18,442 nt of DNA from Azoarcus sp. (GTDB lineage: Bacteria; Pseudomonadota; Gammaproteobacteria; Burkholderiales; Rhodocyclaceae): assembly GCA_031259795.1 (NCBI GenBank), contig JAIRLA010000297.1:1-18442 (forward strand), written 5' to 3'. The notes beneath the pieces are model-generated. The model ran no database searches. It had not been told where the DNA came from and saw only the letters and a list, made by a program, of their open reading frames with translations. Made by a program: the position numbers and the translations under genes. Below, in pieces: positions 1 to 6,839 of this stretch. Position 1 is the first letter of the stretch; each line of letters starts with the position of its first letter.

Positions 1-128
1 TCGCCGCCGAACTTCTTCGACAGGATCGTCGTGATCGCCGCCGTCAGCGTGGTCTTGCCGTGGTCAACGTGACCGATTGTCCCCACGTTCACGTGAGGCT
101 TCGTGCGTTCGAACTTACCCTTAGCCAT
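1..128 (-). CDS. tuf: Elongation factor Tu, N-terminal part (gene runs off the window)
   Basis: EF-Tu is the GTPase that brings aminoacyl-tRNA to the ribosome. Only the first 42 or so codons are present; the rest lies beyond position 1. The visible N-terminus begins [16 protein letters not shown] and continues into the G1 phosphate-binding loop G-H-V-D-H-G-K-T-T, which is diagnostic for EF-Tu. The ATG at 126-128 is preceded by an AAGGTG ribosome-binding site. The gene lies directly downstream of tRNA-Thr on the same strand. This is the tRNA-tuf arrangement common in proteobacteria, so tuf is probably co-transcribed with the three tRNAs from the promoter at 560-587. Confidence 0.97.
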   Translation of the reverse strand, partial: MAKGKFERTKPHVNVGTIGHVDHGKTTLTAAITTILSKKFGG

Positions 129-207
129 ATCGACACCTTTTAACAGAACCAGAAAACACGGGCTGGCGCCTGCCGCGCCGCCATCCCCGACCAACACAAA
201 CCCATAA

Positions 208-282
<75 letters not shown>

Positions 283-301
283 GCTCGAAACCTGCAACCA
301 C

Positions 302-375
302 TGGAGCGGGTGAAGGGAATCGAACCCTCGTCATAAGCTTGGAAGGCTTCTGCTCTACCATTGAGCTACACCCGC
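302..375 (-). tRNA. tRNA-Gly(TCC)
   Basis: This is a 74-nt tRNA on the minus strand with an encoded CCA. The acceptor stem is GCGGGTG pairing with CACCCGC. The anticodon loop CTTCCAA carries TCC, which reads glycine codons. The T loop is GGTTCGATTCC. It is the second gene of the three-tRNA cluster that precedes tuf. Confidence 0.97.
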
Positions 376-457
376 CCTGCCCGGGAACCATCATCAACCA
401 GCCCGCCATCAGGCGATCCAGCCGCTCCGCCGCCCCACTTTATTCCACCTGACCGGC

Positions 458-543
<86 letters not shown>

Positions 544-559
544 AAACATGAAGCTCGGC

Positions 560-587
560 ATTATAGCTTCGATCCACCGCTTGTCAA
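560..587 (-). promoter_or_regulatory. Strong sigma-70-type promoter of the tRNA-tuf transcript
   Basis: Read on the minus strand, a perfect -35 TTGACA (582-587) and a perfect -10 TATAAT (560-565) are separated by 16 bp. The following bases GCCGAGC form a GC-rich discriminator. Discriminators of that kind are typical of stringently controlled stable-RNA promoters; that control is inferred, not shown. Transcription would enter tRNA-Tyr almost at once. Confidence 0.88.
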
Positions 588-747
588 ACACTTTTACTCA
601 CTTTTCCCGAGATTCCCGGCGCTGGCCGTCGCGGCCAAGAACAGGATGCGCCTGCTCCCTCTGCCCCAACTTCTTCTTCTGACTACCTGATGCCAAGGCA
701 ACGCGAAAGCCCTCCCGCTCTCGTCATTACGAAAGCCGCTCCCTCTT
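588..747. other. Gene-free stretch upstream of the tRNA promoter
   Basis: No credible coding sequence is seen. The end of the stretch (about 719-747) holds a degenerate copy of the short CGTCATTGC..AAAGCC unit that flanks the inverted-repeat element starting at 748. The remainder shows nothing recognisable. Confidence 0.6.
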
Positions 748-934
748 CGTCATTGCGAGGAGCGCAGCGACGTGGCAATCCAGCGCGTTCCAACCGGCGC
801 GCAGCGCCGCTGGATAAAAAGGGGGGAGAGGGGCGGGATGCCTGTGTCCATTCTCCGCCGCAGGGAAATCAGCGTCGCTACGCTCCGCAAGGAAGGAACT
901 GGATTGCCGCGTCGCTTCGCTCCTCGCAATGACG
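748..934. repeat. 187-bp MITE-like element with 36-bp terminal inverted repeats (copy 1)
   Basis: The left arm (748-783) begins CGTCATTGCGAGGAGCG, and the right arm (899-934) is its reverse complement with two mismatches in 36. Inside the arms lies a second, imperfect inverted pair built on a GGAGCG.AGCGACGCTG motif, plus a short core. The same core recurs in the opposite orientation at 1081-1218 and 13982-14107. There is no transposase reading frame, so if mobile it would need help in trans. The reading frames open across it are by-products of the inverted symmetry. Confidence 0.8.
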
Positions 935-985
935 AGAAGGGAGGCTTTTGCAATGGCGAGAGAGGGGGGCTTTCGGAATGGCGAG
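935..985. repeat. Two degenerate ~25-bp units flanking copy 1
   Basis: On the minus strand this reads as two successive units of the type CTCGCCATTGCAAAAGCC, each followed by a short C-rich run. They match the units at 1298-1347 and lie in inverted orientation to the partial unit at 719-747. The short units therefore flank the 187-bp element on both sides. Confidence 0.65.
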
Positions 986-1080
986 TTCCTCCGATGGATT
1001 CCCCCCGTCCGATGGACCTTCCCTCCCCCGCTTGGCGGGCGAGAGGGTGGCCGCAGGCCGGGAGAGGGTTTCGTACCATG

Positions 1081-1218
1081 CGGAGCGTAGCGACGCTGAT
1101 TTCTTGGCGGTGGGGATGGACGGGCGTTTCGTTCCTTTTTCCCCTTTTTTATTCAGCGGCGCTGCGCGCCGGGTGGAACGCGCTGGATTGCCACGTCGCT
1201 GCGCTCCTCGCAATGACG
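1081..1218 (+). repeat. Inverted-repeat element, copy 2, lacking one outer arm
   Basis: It begins with the inner motif CGGAGCGTAGCGACGCTG, passes through the shared core (GCGGTGGGGATGGACGGGCG, then a T-rich run), and ends with a complete 36-bp outer arm at 1183-1218. Relative to copy 1 it is reversed and has lost the other outer arm. Confidence 0.75.
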
Positions 1219-1244
1219 AGTTCTTCCGATGGATTCCTTTCGTG

Positions 1245-1291
1245 CGATGGACCTTCCCTCCCCCGCTTGCGGGGGAGGGAAGTGTCCATCG
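1245..1291. repeat. 47-bp near-perfect palindrome with GC-rich hairpin core
   Basis: The core is a perfect inverted repeat with 14-bp arms (CTTCCCTCCCCCGC, 1253-1266; complement 1269-1282) around a 2-nt centre. Outside one unpaired base, the symmetry continues for 8 bp (CGATGGAC at 1245-1252 against GTCCATCG at 1284-1291). As RNA it would form a very stable hairpin, but no T-run follows it. Related GC-rich hairpins occur at 14208-14231 and, degraded, at about 1013-1068 and 13937-13975. Confidence 0.85.
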
Positions 1292-1297
1292 AAAGAA

Positions 1298-1347
1298 CTC
1301 GCCATTGCAAAAGCCTCCCCACCTCGTCATTGCAAAAGCCCCCCCAC
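1298..1347 (+). repeat. Two tandem 25-bp units
   Basis: Two head-to-tail copies (1298-1322 and 1323-1347) of a unit starting CTCGYCATTGCAAAAGCC and ending in a C-rich run. They run directly into the outer arm of the partial element at 1350. They are probably degenerate extensions of that arm. Confidence 0.75.
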
Positions 1348-1349
1348 CT

Positions 1350-1420
1350 CGTCATTGCGAGGAGCGAAGCGACGTGGCAATCCAGTTCTTTCCATACGGA
1401 GCGAAGCGACGCGACGCTGA
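1350..1420 (+). repeat. Inverted-repeat element, partial copy (outer plus inner arm only)
   Basis: A complete 36-bp outer arm (1350-1385) is followed by TTCTTTCCATA and the inner motif CGGAGCGAAGCGACG. The shared core and the opposite half are missing. Confidence 0.7.
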
Positions 1421-1428
1421 TCAGCACG

Positions 1429-1470
1429 CCCAAGAACGCTAGCGATATGCCCAAGAACGTTGGCGATATG
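1429..1470 (+). repeat. 21-bp tandem duplication
   Basis: Two adjacent 21-bp copies (1429-1449 and 1450-1470) start CCCAAGAACG and end GCGATATG, with two differences between them. They lie between the repeat cluster and the 3' end of the TraB-family gene. No function is apparent. Confidence 0.8.
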
Positions 1471-1515
1471 ACGAGCATCGCGGGGGATTCTTGGGCTTCC
1501 CGGTTCCGCCATGCG

Positions 1516-2373
1516 TCATTTGAGCTGCTCCACTTTGTAGCCTTTGCCGCGCAGGAGATGCAGTAAACCGTCCTTGCCGATGAGGTGTCCAAAACCCACG
1601 ATCACGAATTCGGTTCTTTTTGTTTTCAGGAAGCGCTCCAGTCTGGGGAGCCAGGCATGGTTTCTTTTGGTGAACAGGCGGTTGTAGAAGGCGGGCGATT
1701 TCAGCCGGGTTTGTTCTACCAACTCTTCCGTGCCTTCGAGCTTGCCGAGTTTCCATTCATCGACGTATTCGTTCAGGCGCGTGTATTGATCGAACTCTCC
1801 CATGGATGCTTCCGCAATTTCATTTGGGTCGATATCATCGAATATCGTCAGCTGGGTCTCGACGCTTTCCATGAACAAACGCCTTTTACCGGCTTTTTTG
1901 GCGAGGGCGTAATAGTGGAAGTCAACCCCCGGTTTTACGAAACCCAGATTTTCAAGCAGCTTGACTTCGAGGAACATGATCGCCCATGCCGGCTTGAATT
2001 GCTGGAAGTCTTCCAGCCGCGCGCCAATCGCGGCGCTTTCCCGCGCCAGGCGTTCATAGACGTCGGGGCGCAGCTCCGTCTTCAGTGTCTTGCCGGGCGG
2101 AAGATAAAAGTGCTGCATATATGTCATGGCTTTCAGGTTGAGCATGTCCAGATTGGTTTCAAACGCCACGGCTTCCGCTCTTTCAAACGCCATGTCGAAT
2201 TCCTTGGGCAACGGATAATCGGTTGGTCTCAATAGATGCCAACTGCCGGCAAGATACATTACGTTATCGCCATGGCTGATTTTCCATACCGCTGATTGTG
2301 CGAAGGCCGGCGCGCCGCCCAGAAGGACGAAAAACAGTAAAACAGCCCGAAGCATTTGTTTCATTGGTTTCAT
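1516..2373 (-). CDS. TraB/GumN family exported protein
   Basis: A 285-residue protein of the TraB/GumN (TraB/PrgY/GumN, Tiki-like) family. Members are predicted to have a metal-dependent hydrolase fold, but bacterial functions are poorly known. A signal peptide covers about residues 1-25 (hydrophobic LRAVLLFFVLLGG, then APAFA before the likely cut), so the mature protein should be periplasmic or lipid-facing. Family motifs are visible: GSWH near residues 43-46, the FETNLD segment, and a C-terminal GFGH at 260-263 followed by GKDGLLHLL. The ATG at 2373 is chosen because GGAG lies six bases upstream; an in-frame ATG at 2364 is the alternative. The gene starts 20 bp after the gabD stop and is probably co-transcribed with it. 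The molecular substrate is unknown. Confidence 0.88.
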   Translation of the reverse strand: MKPMKQMLRAVLLFFVLLGGAPAFAQSAVWKISHGDNVMYLAGSWHLLRPTDYPLPKEFDMAFERAEAVAFETNLDMLNLKAMTYMQHFYLPPGKTLKTELRPDVYERLARESAAIGARLEDFQQFKPAWAIMFLEVKLLENLGFVKPGVDFHYYALAKKAGKRRLFMESVETQLTIFDDIDPNEIAEASMGEFDQYTRLNEYVDEWKLGKLEGTEELVEQTRLKSPAFYNRLFTKRNHAWLPRLERFLKTKRTEFVIVGFGHLIGKDGLLHLLRGKGYKVEQLK

Positions 2374-2393
2374 TTGTTTCTCCACGGAAAGGT

Positions 2394-3842
2394 TCAGATG
2401 CCGCTCATGTTGATGTATTTGATCGCCAGGTATTCCTCGATGCCGTAACGCGAGCCTTCGCGGCCAATGCCGGATTGTTTGACGCCGCCAAAGGGCGCGA
2501 CTTCGTTCGAGATCATGCCGGTATTGACGCCCACCATACCATATTCCAGACGTTCGGCCACCCGCCACACGCGCCCCAGATCGCGCGCGTAGAAGTAGCT
2601 CGCCAGACCGTATTCGGTGTCGTTGGCCAGCGCCACGACTTCGTCCTCCGTGTGGAAGCGGAACAGGGGCGCGAGCGGGCCGAAGGTTTCTTCGCGCGCC
2701 ACCGCCATCGCCGCGTTGGCGTCGGCGATCACCGTGGGCGTGAAAAAGGTGCGCCCGAGCGCATGCCGCGCCCCGCCGGTGAGGATGCGCGCGCCGTGCG
2801 CGACGGCATCGGCGATGTGGGCTTCGACTTTGGCGACCGCGCTTTCGTCGATCAATGGCCCGATGGTCACGTCGGTTTCGGCGCCGTTTCCCACTTTGAG
2901 CGTTTCGACCGCGCGCGCCAGCCGGGCGGCGAAGGCGTCGTACACTTTGTCATGGATGTAGAAGCGGTTGGCACAGACGCAGGTTTGTCCCGCGTTGCGA
3001 TATTTGGAAGCCAGCGCGCCTTCGATCGCGGCATCGAGATCGGCGTCGTCGAAGACGATGAAAGGCGCGTTGCCGCCCAGTTCCAGCGATATTTTCTTGA
3101 TCGTCGACGCCGCCTGCGCCATCAGTATCCGTCCGACTTCGGTCGAGCCGGTGAAGCTGAGTTTGCGCACGCGGGGATCGGCGGCGAGCGCCGCGCCGAT
3201 CTCGCCCGCCGGGCCGGTCACGACCGACAGTACTCCCGGCGGGATGCCGGCGCGCTCGCCCAGCGCCGCCAGCGCCAGCGCGGTGAGCGGTGTTTTCGAC
3301 GCGGGTTTTACCACCATGGGACAACCCGCCGCCAGCGCCGGGGCGGCTTTGCGCGTAATCATCGCCGCCGGGAAATTCCACGGCGTGATCGCCGCGCACA
3401 CGCCGACCGGCTCGCGCGTCACCACGATGCGCTGTCCCGCGAGCGGAGCGGGGATGATGTCGCCGTAGGCGCGCTTGCCTTCCTCGGCGAACCATTCGAT
3501 GAAGGAGGCGGCATAGGCGATCTCGCCCCGCGCTTCGGCAAGCGGCTTGCCTTGTTCGGCGGTCATGATGCGGGCGAGGTCTTCCCGGTGGCGCACGATG
3601 TGCTCGAACCAGTTCCGCAATACCGCCGCGCGCTCGCGGGCGGGACGCGCCCGCCAGGCGGGCCAGGCGTCCGCGGCGGCGGCGATGGCCGCGCGCGTTT
3701 CCGTTTCGCCCAGGGCGGGCACGCTGGCAAGAGGTTCGCCAGTGGCGGGGTTGGCGATTTCGATGCGGCGCGCGGCATCCAGCCATTGTCCGCCCACGAG
3801 GCAGCGGTCGCGCAACAGGTCGGGATCGTCGAGGATCGGCAT
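2394..3842 (-). CDS. gabD: Succinate-semialdehyde dehydrogenase, NAD(P)-dependent
   Basis: A 482-residue aldehyde dehydrogenase, the same length as E. coli GabD. It would oxidise succinate semialdehyde to succinate, the last step of GABA degradation, in the cytoplasm. Visible motifs are the cofactor-binding TPWNFP (153-158), KPASKTP (179-185), FTGSTEVG (230-237), catalytic Glu254 in LELGG, and catalytic Cys288 in GQTCVCANR. These positions agree with those of the E. coli enzyme. The ATG at 3842 has GGAG eight bases upstream; the frame stays open above it without a better start. The downstream TraB-family gene follows after 20 bp. No GABA transaminase is in the window, so glutarate-semialdehyde or a related aldehyde could also be the substrate. 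Confidence 0.92.
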   Translation of the reverse strand: MPILDDPDLLRDRCLVGGQWLDAARRIEIANPATGEPLASVPALGETETRAAIAAAADAWPAWRARPARERAAVLRNWFEHIVRHREDLARIMTAEQGKPLAEARGEIAYAASFIEWFAEEGKRAYGDIIPAPLAGQRIVVTREPVGVCAAITPWNFPAAMITRKAAPALAAGCPMVVKPASKTPLTALALAALGERAGIPPGVLSVVTGPAGEIGAALAADPRVRKLSFTGSTEVGRILMAQAASTIKKISLELGGNAPFIVFDDADLDAAIEGALASKYRNAGQTCVCANRFYIHDKVYDAFAARLARAVETLKVGNGAETDVTIGPLIDESAVAKVEAHIADAVAHGARILTGGARHALGRTFFTPTVIADANAAMAVAREETFGPLAPLFRFHTEDEVVALANDTEYGLASYFYARDLGRVWRVAERLEYGMVGVNTGMISNEVAPFGGVKQSGIGREGSRYGIEEYLAIKYINMSGI

Positions 3843-4104
3843 GGGACAGGCTCCGGGAGAGAAAACAGACAGGGGGCATTCTTCCATGACCGTGCGCATG
3901 TGACCAAGCAATATTGTGAAACGCGCCCGCCGCGCGCTTTACCCCTCATCATGATGTGCGGCACAATAAGCCTCCTGCGCGGCTACGGCCCGCGGAGATT
4001 TTCCGCATCCCCCGGGAAATACCGTTCACATGCTGGATGTCTTTTTCCTGGGCGGTCTTCCGGATTCACGGCGTATCGCTTCCCACGGGAATCGCAAATT
4101 TCAT
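3843..4104. promoter_or_regulatory. Divergent intergenic region between gabD and the prenyltransferase gene
   Basis: Transcription leaves this region in both directions, so it must hold promoters for both units. No convincing -35/-10 pair was found by eye. Small perfect palindromes occur at 3908-3915 (CAATATTG) and 3947-3956 (CATCATGATG), but nothing ties them to a regulator. Part of it (from 4030) could be coding if the prenyltransferase starts earlier. Confidence 0.4.
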
Positions 4105-5079
4105 ATGCTTTCCGATCCTGCCATTGTTCCCCGTCCCCATCCCGCCGAACCCGTTCCAGGCCGCTTTCGCGGCCCCGTCGCCCGTTATTTCGCCGCCACT
4201 CGCCCGGCTTTCCTGTCCGTCACCCTGACGGGCAGTCTCATCGGACTGGCAAGCGCTTGTCTCGGCGGCGCGGCGTTCGATCTTCCGCGGGCGCTGCTCG
4301 TCGTGCTGTTCGCCCTCGTCGCCCATGCCGGCGTCAATGTCATCAACGATTATCATGACGCCCGCAGCGGCGCGGACGCCGCCAATCATGAGCGGCTTTT
4401 CCCCTTTACCGGCGGCAGCCGTTTCATCCAGAACGGAGTATTGAGCGCGCGCAATGCCGGCATTTTCGGCTATGTCCTGCTCGCACTGGTGATTCCGCCC
4501 GGATTGTGGCTGGCGTGGATGAGCGGGCCGGGGCTTCTTCTCATCGGCGCGGCCGGGCTTTTTTTCGGCTGGGCCTATACCGCGCCGCCGCTGGCGCTGG
4601 TCAGGCGAGGCTTGGGCGAGATCGCCATCGCCGCGGGCTGGTTGCTGGTGACGGTCGGCAGCGATTACGCACTGCGCGGCACATTCAGTTTCCAGCCCGT
4701 GGCCGCCGGTCTTTCTTTCGCCCTGCTGGTTGTCGATGTTCTTTACATCAACCAGTTTCCCGATCGCGCCGGCGACGATGCTTCCGGCAAACGCACATTG
4801 GTTGTGCGCCTGGGCGTGGAGGCCGCGAAGTGGGGCTATCTGTTGATCGGCATCGCCGCCCATGGCTGGCTGATCGTCATGATTGGAGAAAACATCCTGC
4901 CGCAGAAAACAGGATTTGCCGCTTTCACGGTCGTGCTCACCCTCACCGCCGGACGCGACCTGATCGAACACGCCGGGAATCCCGCCGCCCTGCGTCCGGC
5001 GATCGTCCGCACCATTCTCGCCGCCAATGTGCACGGCATGCTCATCGCCGCCGCCCTCGCCTGGGCCGCCGCCCGGTGA
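4105..5079 (+). CDS. UbiA-family prenyltransferase, MenA-like
   Basis: A polytopic membrane protein of 324 residues from this start. It belongs to the UbiA superfamily, which transfers a polyprenyl chain to an aromatic acceptor. The first Asp-rich motif is [11 protein letters not shown] (81-91). The second lies at about 216-230 ([15 protein letters not shown]), followed by TLVVRLG. This pair resembles MenA (1,4-dihydroxy-2-naphthoate prenyltransferase) more than UbiA, but no other menaquinone gene is visible, so the acceptor is uncertain. About eight hydrophobic segments follow residue 30. The start is unsure: ATG 4105 has only a weak GGGA upstream, and an in-frame ATG at 4030 would add 25 unconserved-looking residues. 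It ends 22 bp before ruvA and probably shares its transcript. Confidence 0.8.
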   Translation: MLSDPAIVPRPHPAEPVPGRFRGPVARYFAATRPAFLSVTLTGSLIGLASACLGGAAFDLPRALLVVLFALVAHAGVNVINDYHDARSGADAANHERLFPFTGGSRFIQNGVLSARNAGIFGYVLLALVIPPGLWLAWMSGPGLLLIGAAGLFFGWAYTAPPLALVRRGLGEIAIAAGWLLVTVGSDYALRGTFSFQPVAAGLSFALLVVDVLYINQFPDRAGDDASGKRTLVVRLGVEAAKWGYLLIGIAAHGWLIVMIGENILPQKTGFAAFTVVLTLTAGRDLIEHAGNPAALRPAIVRTILAANVHGMLIAAALAWAAAR

Positions 5080-5101
5080 AAGAGAAAAAGGAGAAACACG
5101 C

Positions 5102-5701
5102 ATGATCGGACGCCTGTCCGGCATCCTGCTGGAAAAAAATCCGCCGCAGATCCTCATCGACGCGGGCGGCGTCGGCTACGAACTCGACGTGCCGATGAGC
5201 ACGTTCTACGATCTGCCCGCCTGTGGCGAGAAAGTGTGTCTTCATACCCATTTCCTCGTGCGCGAGGACGGCCATTTCCTTTATGGTTTCGCCACGAACG
5301 AGGAACGCGCCACTTTCCGCCAGTTGCTCAAAATCTCCGGCGTCGGCGCGCGCATGGCGTTGGCGGTGCTCTCCGGGCTGTCGACCGGCGAACTGGCCCA
5401 GGCCGTCGCGCTCCAGGAAAGCGGGCGTCTGGTGAAAATCCCCGGCATCGGCAAGAAGACCGCCGAACGCTTGCTGCTGGAATTGCGCGGCAAGCTCGAA
5501 GCGCCCCCGCGCGGCGCGGCATCCCTCCCTCCGTCCCGCCCCGGCGCGCCCGCCGCCGATGTGTTCGGCGATATTCTCAACGCCCTGCTCGCCCTCGGTT
5601 ACAGCGAACGCGAAGCGCGCGGCGCGATGAAGGATCTGCCCGGGGACGTGGAGATCGCCGCCGGCATCCGGCAGGCGCTCAAGCAATTGTCGAAAGGGTG
5701 A
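5102..5701 (+). CDS. ruvA: Holliday junction branch migration protein RuvA
   Basis: A 199-residue protein of normal RuvA length. RuvA binds Holliday junctions as a tetramer and loads the RuvB motor during recombinational repair. It begins [20 protein letters not shown], the typical N-terminal OB-fold. Two helix-hairpin-helix motifs follow: [16 protein letters not shown] (75-90) and [19 protein letters not shown] (110-128). The C-terminal domain that contacts RuvB starts near residue 150 ([12 protein letters not shown]). The ribosome-binding site AAGGAG lies at 5088-5093. ruvC, its usual upstream partner, is absent; a prenyltransferase gene takes that place. ruvB is 1.1 kb downstream, separated by a PEP-CTERM gene. 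Confidence 0.97.
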   Translation: MIGRLSGILLEKNPPQILIDAGGVGYELDVPMSTFYDLPACGEKVCLHTHFLVREDGHFLYGFATNEERATFRQLLKISGVGARMALAVLSGLSTGELAQAVALQESGRLVKIPGIGKKTAERLLLELRGKLEAPPRGAASLPPSRPGAPAADVFGDILNALLALGYSEREARGAMKDLPGDVEIAAGIRQALKQLSKG

Positions 5702-5722
5702 AATGTCGATTTTCTTTACATG

Positions 5723-5733
5723 TATCCTGGATA
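5723..5733. promoter_or_regulatory. 11-bp palindrome, candidate activator site
   Basis: TATCCTGGATA is a perfect dyad about 40 bp upstream of the -24 element of the PEP-CTERM promoter. Sigma-54 promoters need an upstream-bound activator, and PrsR is the known one for PEP-CTERM genes. Assigning this dyad to PrsR is a guess from position only. Confidence 0.3.
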
Positions 5734-5770
5734 TAATCATTTTTTGCAAATAAATCATCGTTGTATGGCT

Positions 5771-5787
5771 TGGCGCGATTCGTGCTT
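5771..5787 (+). promoter_or_regulatory. Sigma-54 (-24/-12) promoter of the PEP-CTERM gene
   Basis: TGGCGCGATTCGTGCTT matches the RpoN consensus TGGCACG-N4-TTGCW with two differences. The invariant GG (5772-5773) and GC (5784-5785) are separated by exactly 10 bp. The predicted transcript starts near 5797 and gives a leader of about 50 nt. PEP-CTERM genes are known to be driven by RpoN with the PrsK/PrsR two-component system in floc-forming betaproteobacteria, which supports the call. Confidence 0.78.
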
Positions 5788-5846
5788 GATGTCTTCGTGA
5801 AAATTGAATCTTGAATCGCTCCCCGCTTTTTTGCAAAGGACATGCC

Positions 5847-6698
5847 ATGAATATCAGAACGATCCGCGGATTCGCCATTGGCGGCCTGCTGGCGTTGGCG
5901 GCATCCGCGTCGAACGCGGCTTTCGTCGACTCGTGGGACTATGTGCTCGACCTGCACTGGGCCAATCCCAGCCCGAACGGCGCGGGCGTCACGCTGTCCA
6001 GCGATGCGCGTTCGCTCAGTTGGGGTTACAGCGGCGGGGATTACCACGACGTCAACCAGCCGCAGAGTCTTGCGAGCAGCGGCCTGGAAATCACCAAAAC
6101 CCCCGCTACCGGCGCCATCGCCACCCACGCCGACCCCAATACGAAGCCGGGCGCGGTGCCGGTGAATATCTTCACGCACTACAACAACACTATTTCCTCC
6201 GGCTTCACCTCCCTCGGCACGGCGCAACTGGTATCGACAATCACGTTGCGCCCTTCCGATAACGCTTCCGTGACGGCGCACACGATCACGACATCCTTCA
6301 ACGTGTATTTTCTCGAATCGGCGAACACGAACCACAATTGCGTTCCGAGCAGCCAGTCGATATGCGATGACGTTTTCGCCATCGCCTACAGTCCGATCAA
6401 CGGCTCGTTCGAATACGACGGCGTGACTTACACGTTCAGCTATTTCGATGATCCCTCGCTCATCAACCCGATCAGCGACGCCGCATGCAGCGCGGCGCAC
6501 GCCCCCACGCCCTGCGTCGGTTTCCTGACGCCGGAAAAGGATCACACGACCGTACAGTTCGCGTTTTCGATCCGGGGGGGAACGGTCTCGCCTCCCCCCT
6601 ACCAAGGCGGCGATGTTCCCGAGCCTGGCGCGCTGGCCTTGTTCGGTATCGGCCTGGCGGGATTGAGCGCGTTGCGCCGCCGTCGCCGCCGCGCCTGA
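5847..6698 (+). CDS. THxN-type PEP-CTERM exported protein
   Basis: A 283-residue secreted protein. The N-terminus (MNIRTIRGFAIGGLLALAAS) is a signal peptide with a likely cut after SNA at 24. The C-terminus is a classic PEP-CTERM sorting tag: V-P-E-P at 257-260, a hydrophobic helix, then six arginines at 277-282. Such proteins are recognised by exosortase, cut at the tag and exported, often together with exopolysaccharide in floc or biofilm matrix. The internal T-H-Y-N (110-113) fits the THxN subfamily of PEP-CTERM proteins. The ribosome-binding site AAAGGA (5835-5840) sits six bases before ATG 5847. An upstream in-frame ATG at 5811 lacks such a site and would spoil the signal peptide. The gene separates ruvA from ruvB and has its own promoter and terminator. 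Its biochemical role is unknown. Confidence 0.92.
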   Translation: MNIRTIRGFAIGGLLALAASASNAAFVDSWDYVLDLHWANPSPNGAGVTLSSDARSLSWGYSGGDYHDVNQPQSLASSGLEITKTPATGAIATHADPNTKPGAVPVNIFTHYNNTISSGFTSLGTAQLVSTITLRPSDNASVTAHTITTSFNVYFLESANTNHNCVPSSQSICDDVFAIAYSPINGSFEYDGVTYTFSYFDDPSLINPISDAACSAAHAPTPCVGFLTPEKDHTTVQFAFSIRGGTVSPPPYQGGDVPEPGALALFGIGLAGLSALRRRRRRA

Positions 6699-6733
6699 CC
6701 GGCTTCGCAATCAGGGCGGTCATCGCCATCCGG

Positions 6734-6761
6734 ACGGGGAGTTTCGGCTCCCCGTTTTTTT
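6734..6761 (+). terminator. Rho-independent terminator after the PEP-CTERM gene
   Basis: A perfect 8-bp stem (ACGGGGAG at 6734-6741, CTCCCCGT at 6748-6755) with a 6-nt loop is followed by a run of T residues. It lies 35 bp after the PEP-CTERM stop and about 80 bp before ruvB. It should therefore isolate ruvB from upstream transcription. Confidence 0.92.
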
Positions 6762-6839
6762 CGCGCCGCATTTCTTCCGCCGATTTCTTTCACCGTATTC
6801 CCGCATTGCCGGAACGAGCCATCGGCTACACTTCGCCTC

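Noticed and set aside
772..1566. Long open frames on both strands through the first repeat cluster (for example 772-1566 plus and 1149-1592 minus).
   Set aside because: They consist of inverted-repeat and tandem-unit sequence, give low-complexity Arg/Ser/Pro-rich products with no recognisable domain, and have no ribosome-binding sites.
2298..4358. A 686-codon plus-strand frame.
   Set aside because: It is antisense to gabD for most of its length, is His/Arg/Gly-rich, and is the usual mirror frame of a GC-rich gene.
4066..5157. A 363-codon minus-strand frame opposite the prenyltransferase.
   Set aside because: The opposite strand encodes a protein with clear UbiA-family motifs; this frame has no recognisable domain.
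5715..5737. TTTACA and TATAAT upstream of the PEP-CTERM gene as a sigma-70 promoter.
   Set aside because: The spacing is only 11 bp, too short for sigma-70, and no alternative -35 fits; the sigma-54 element downstream is far better.
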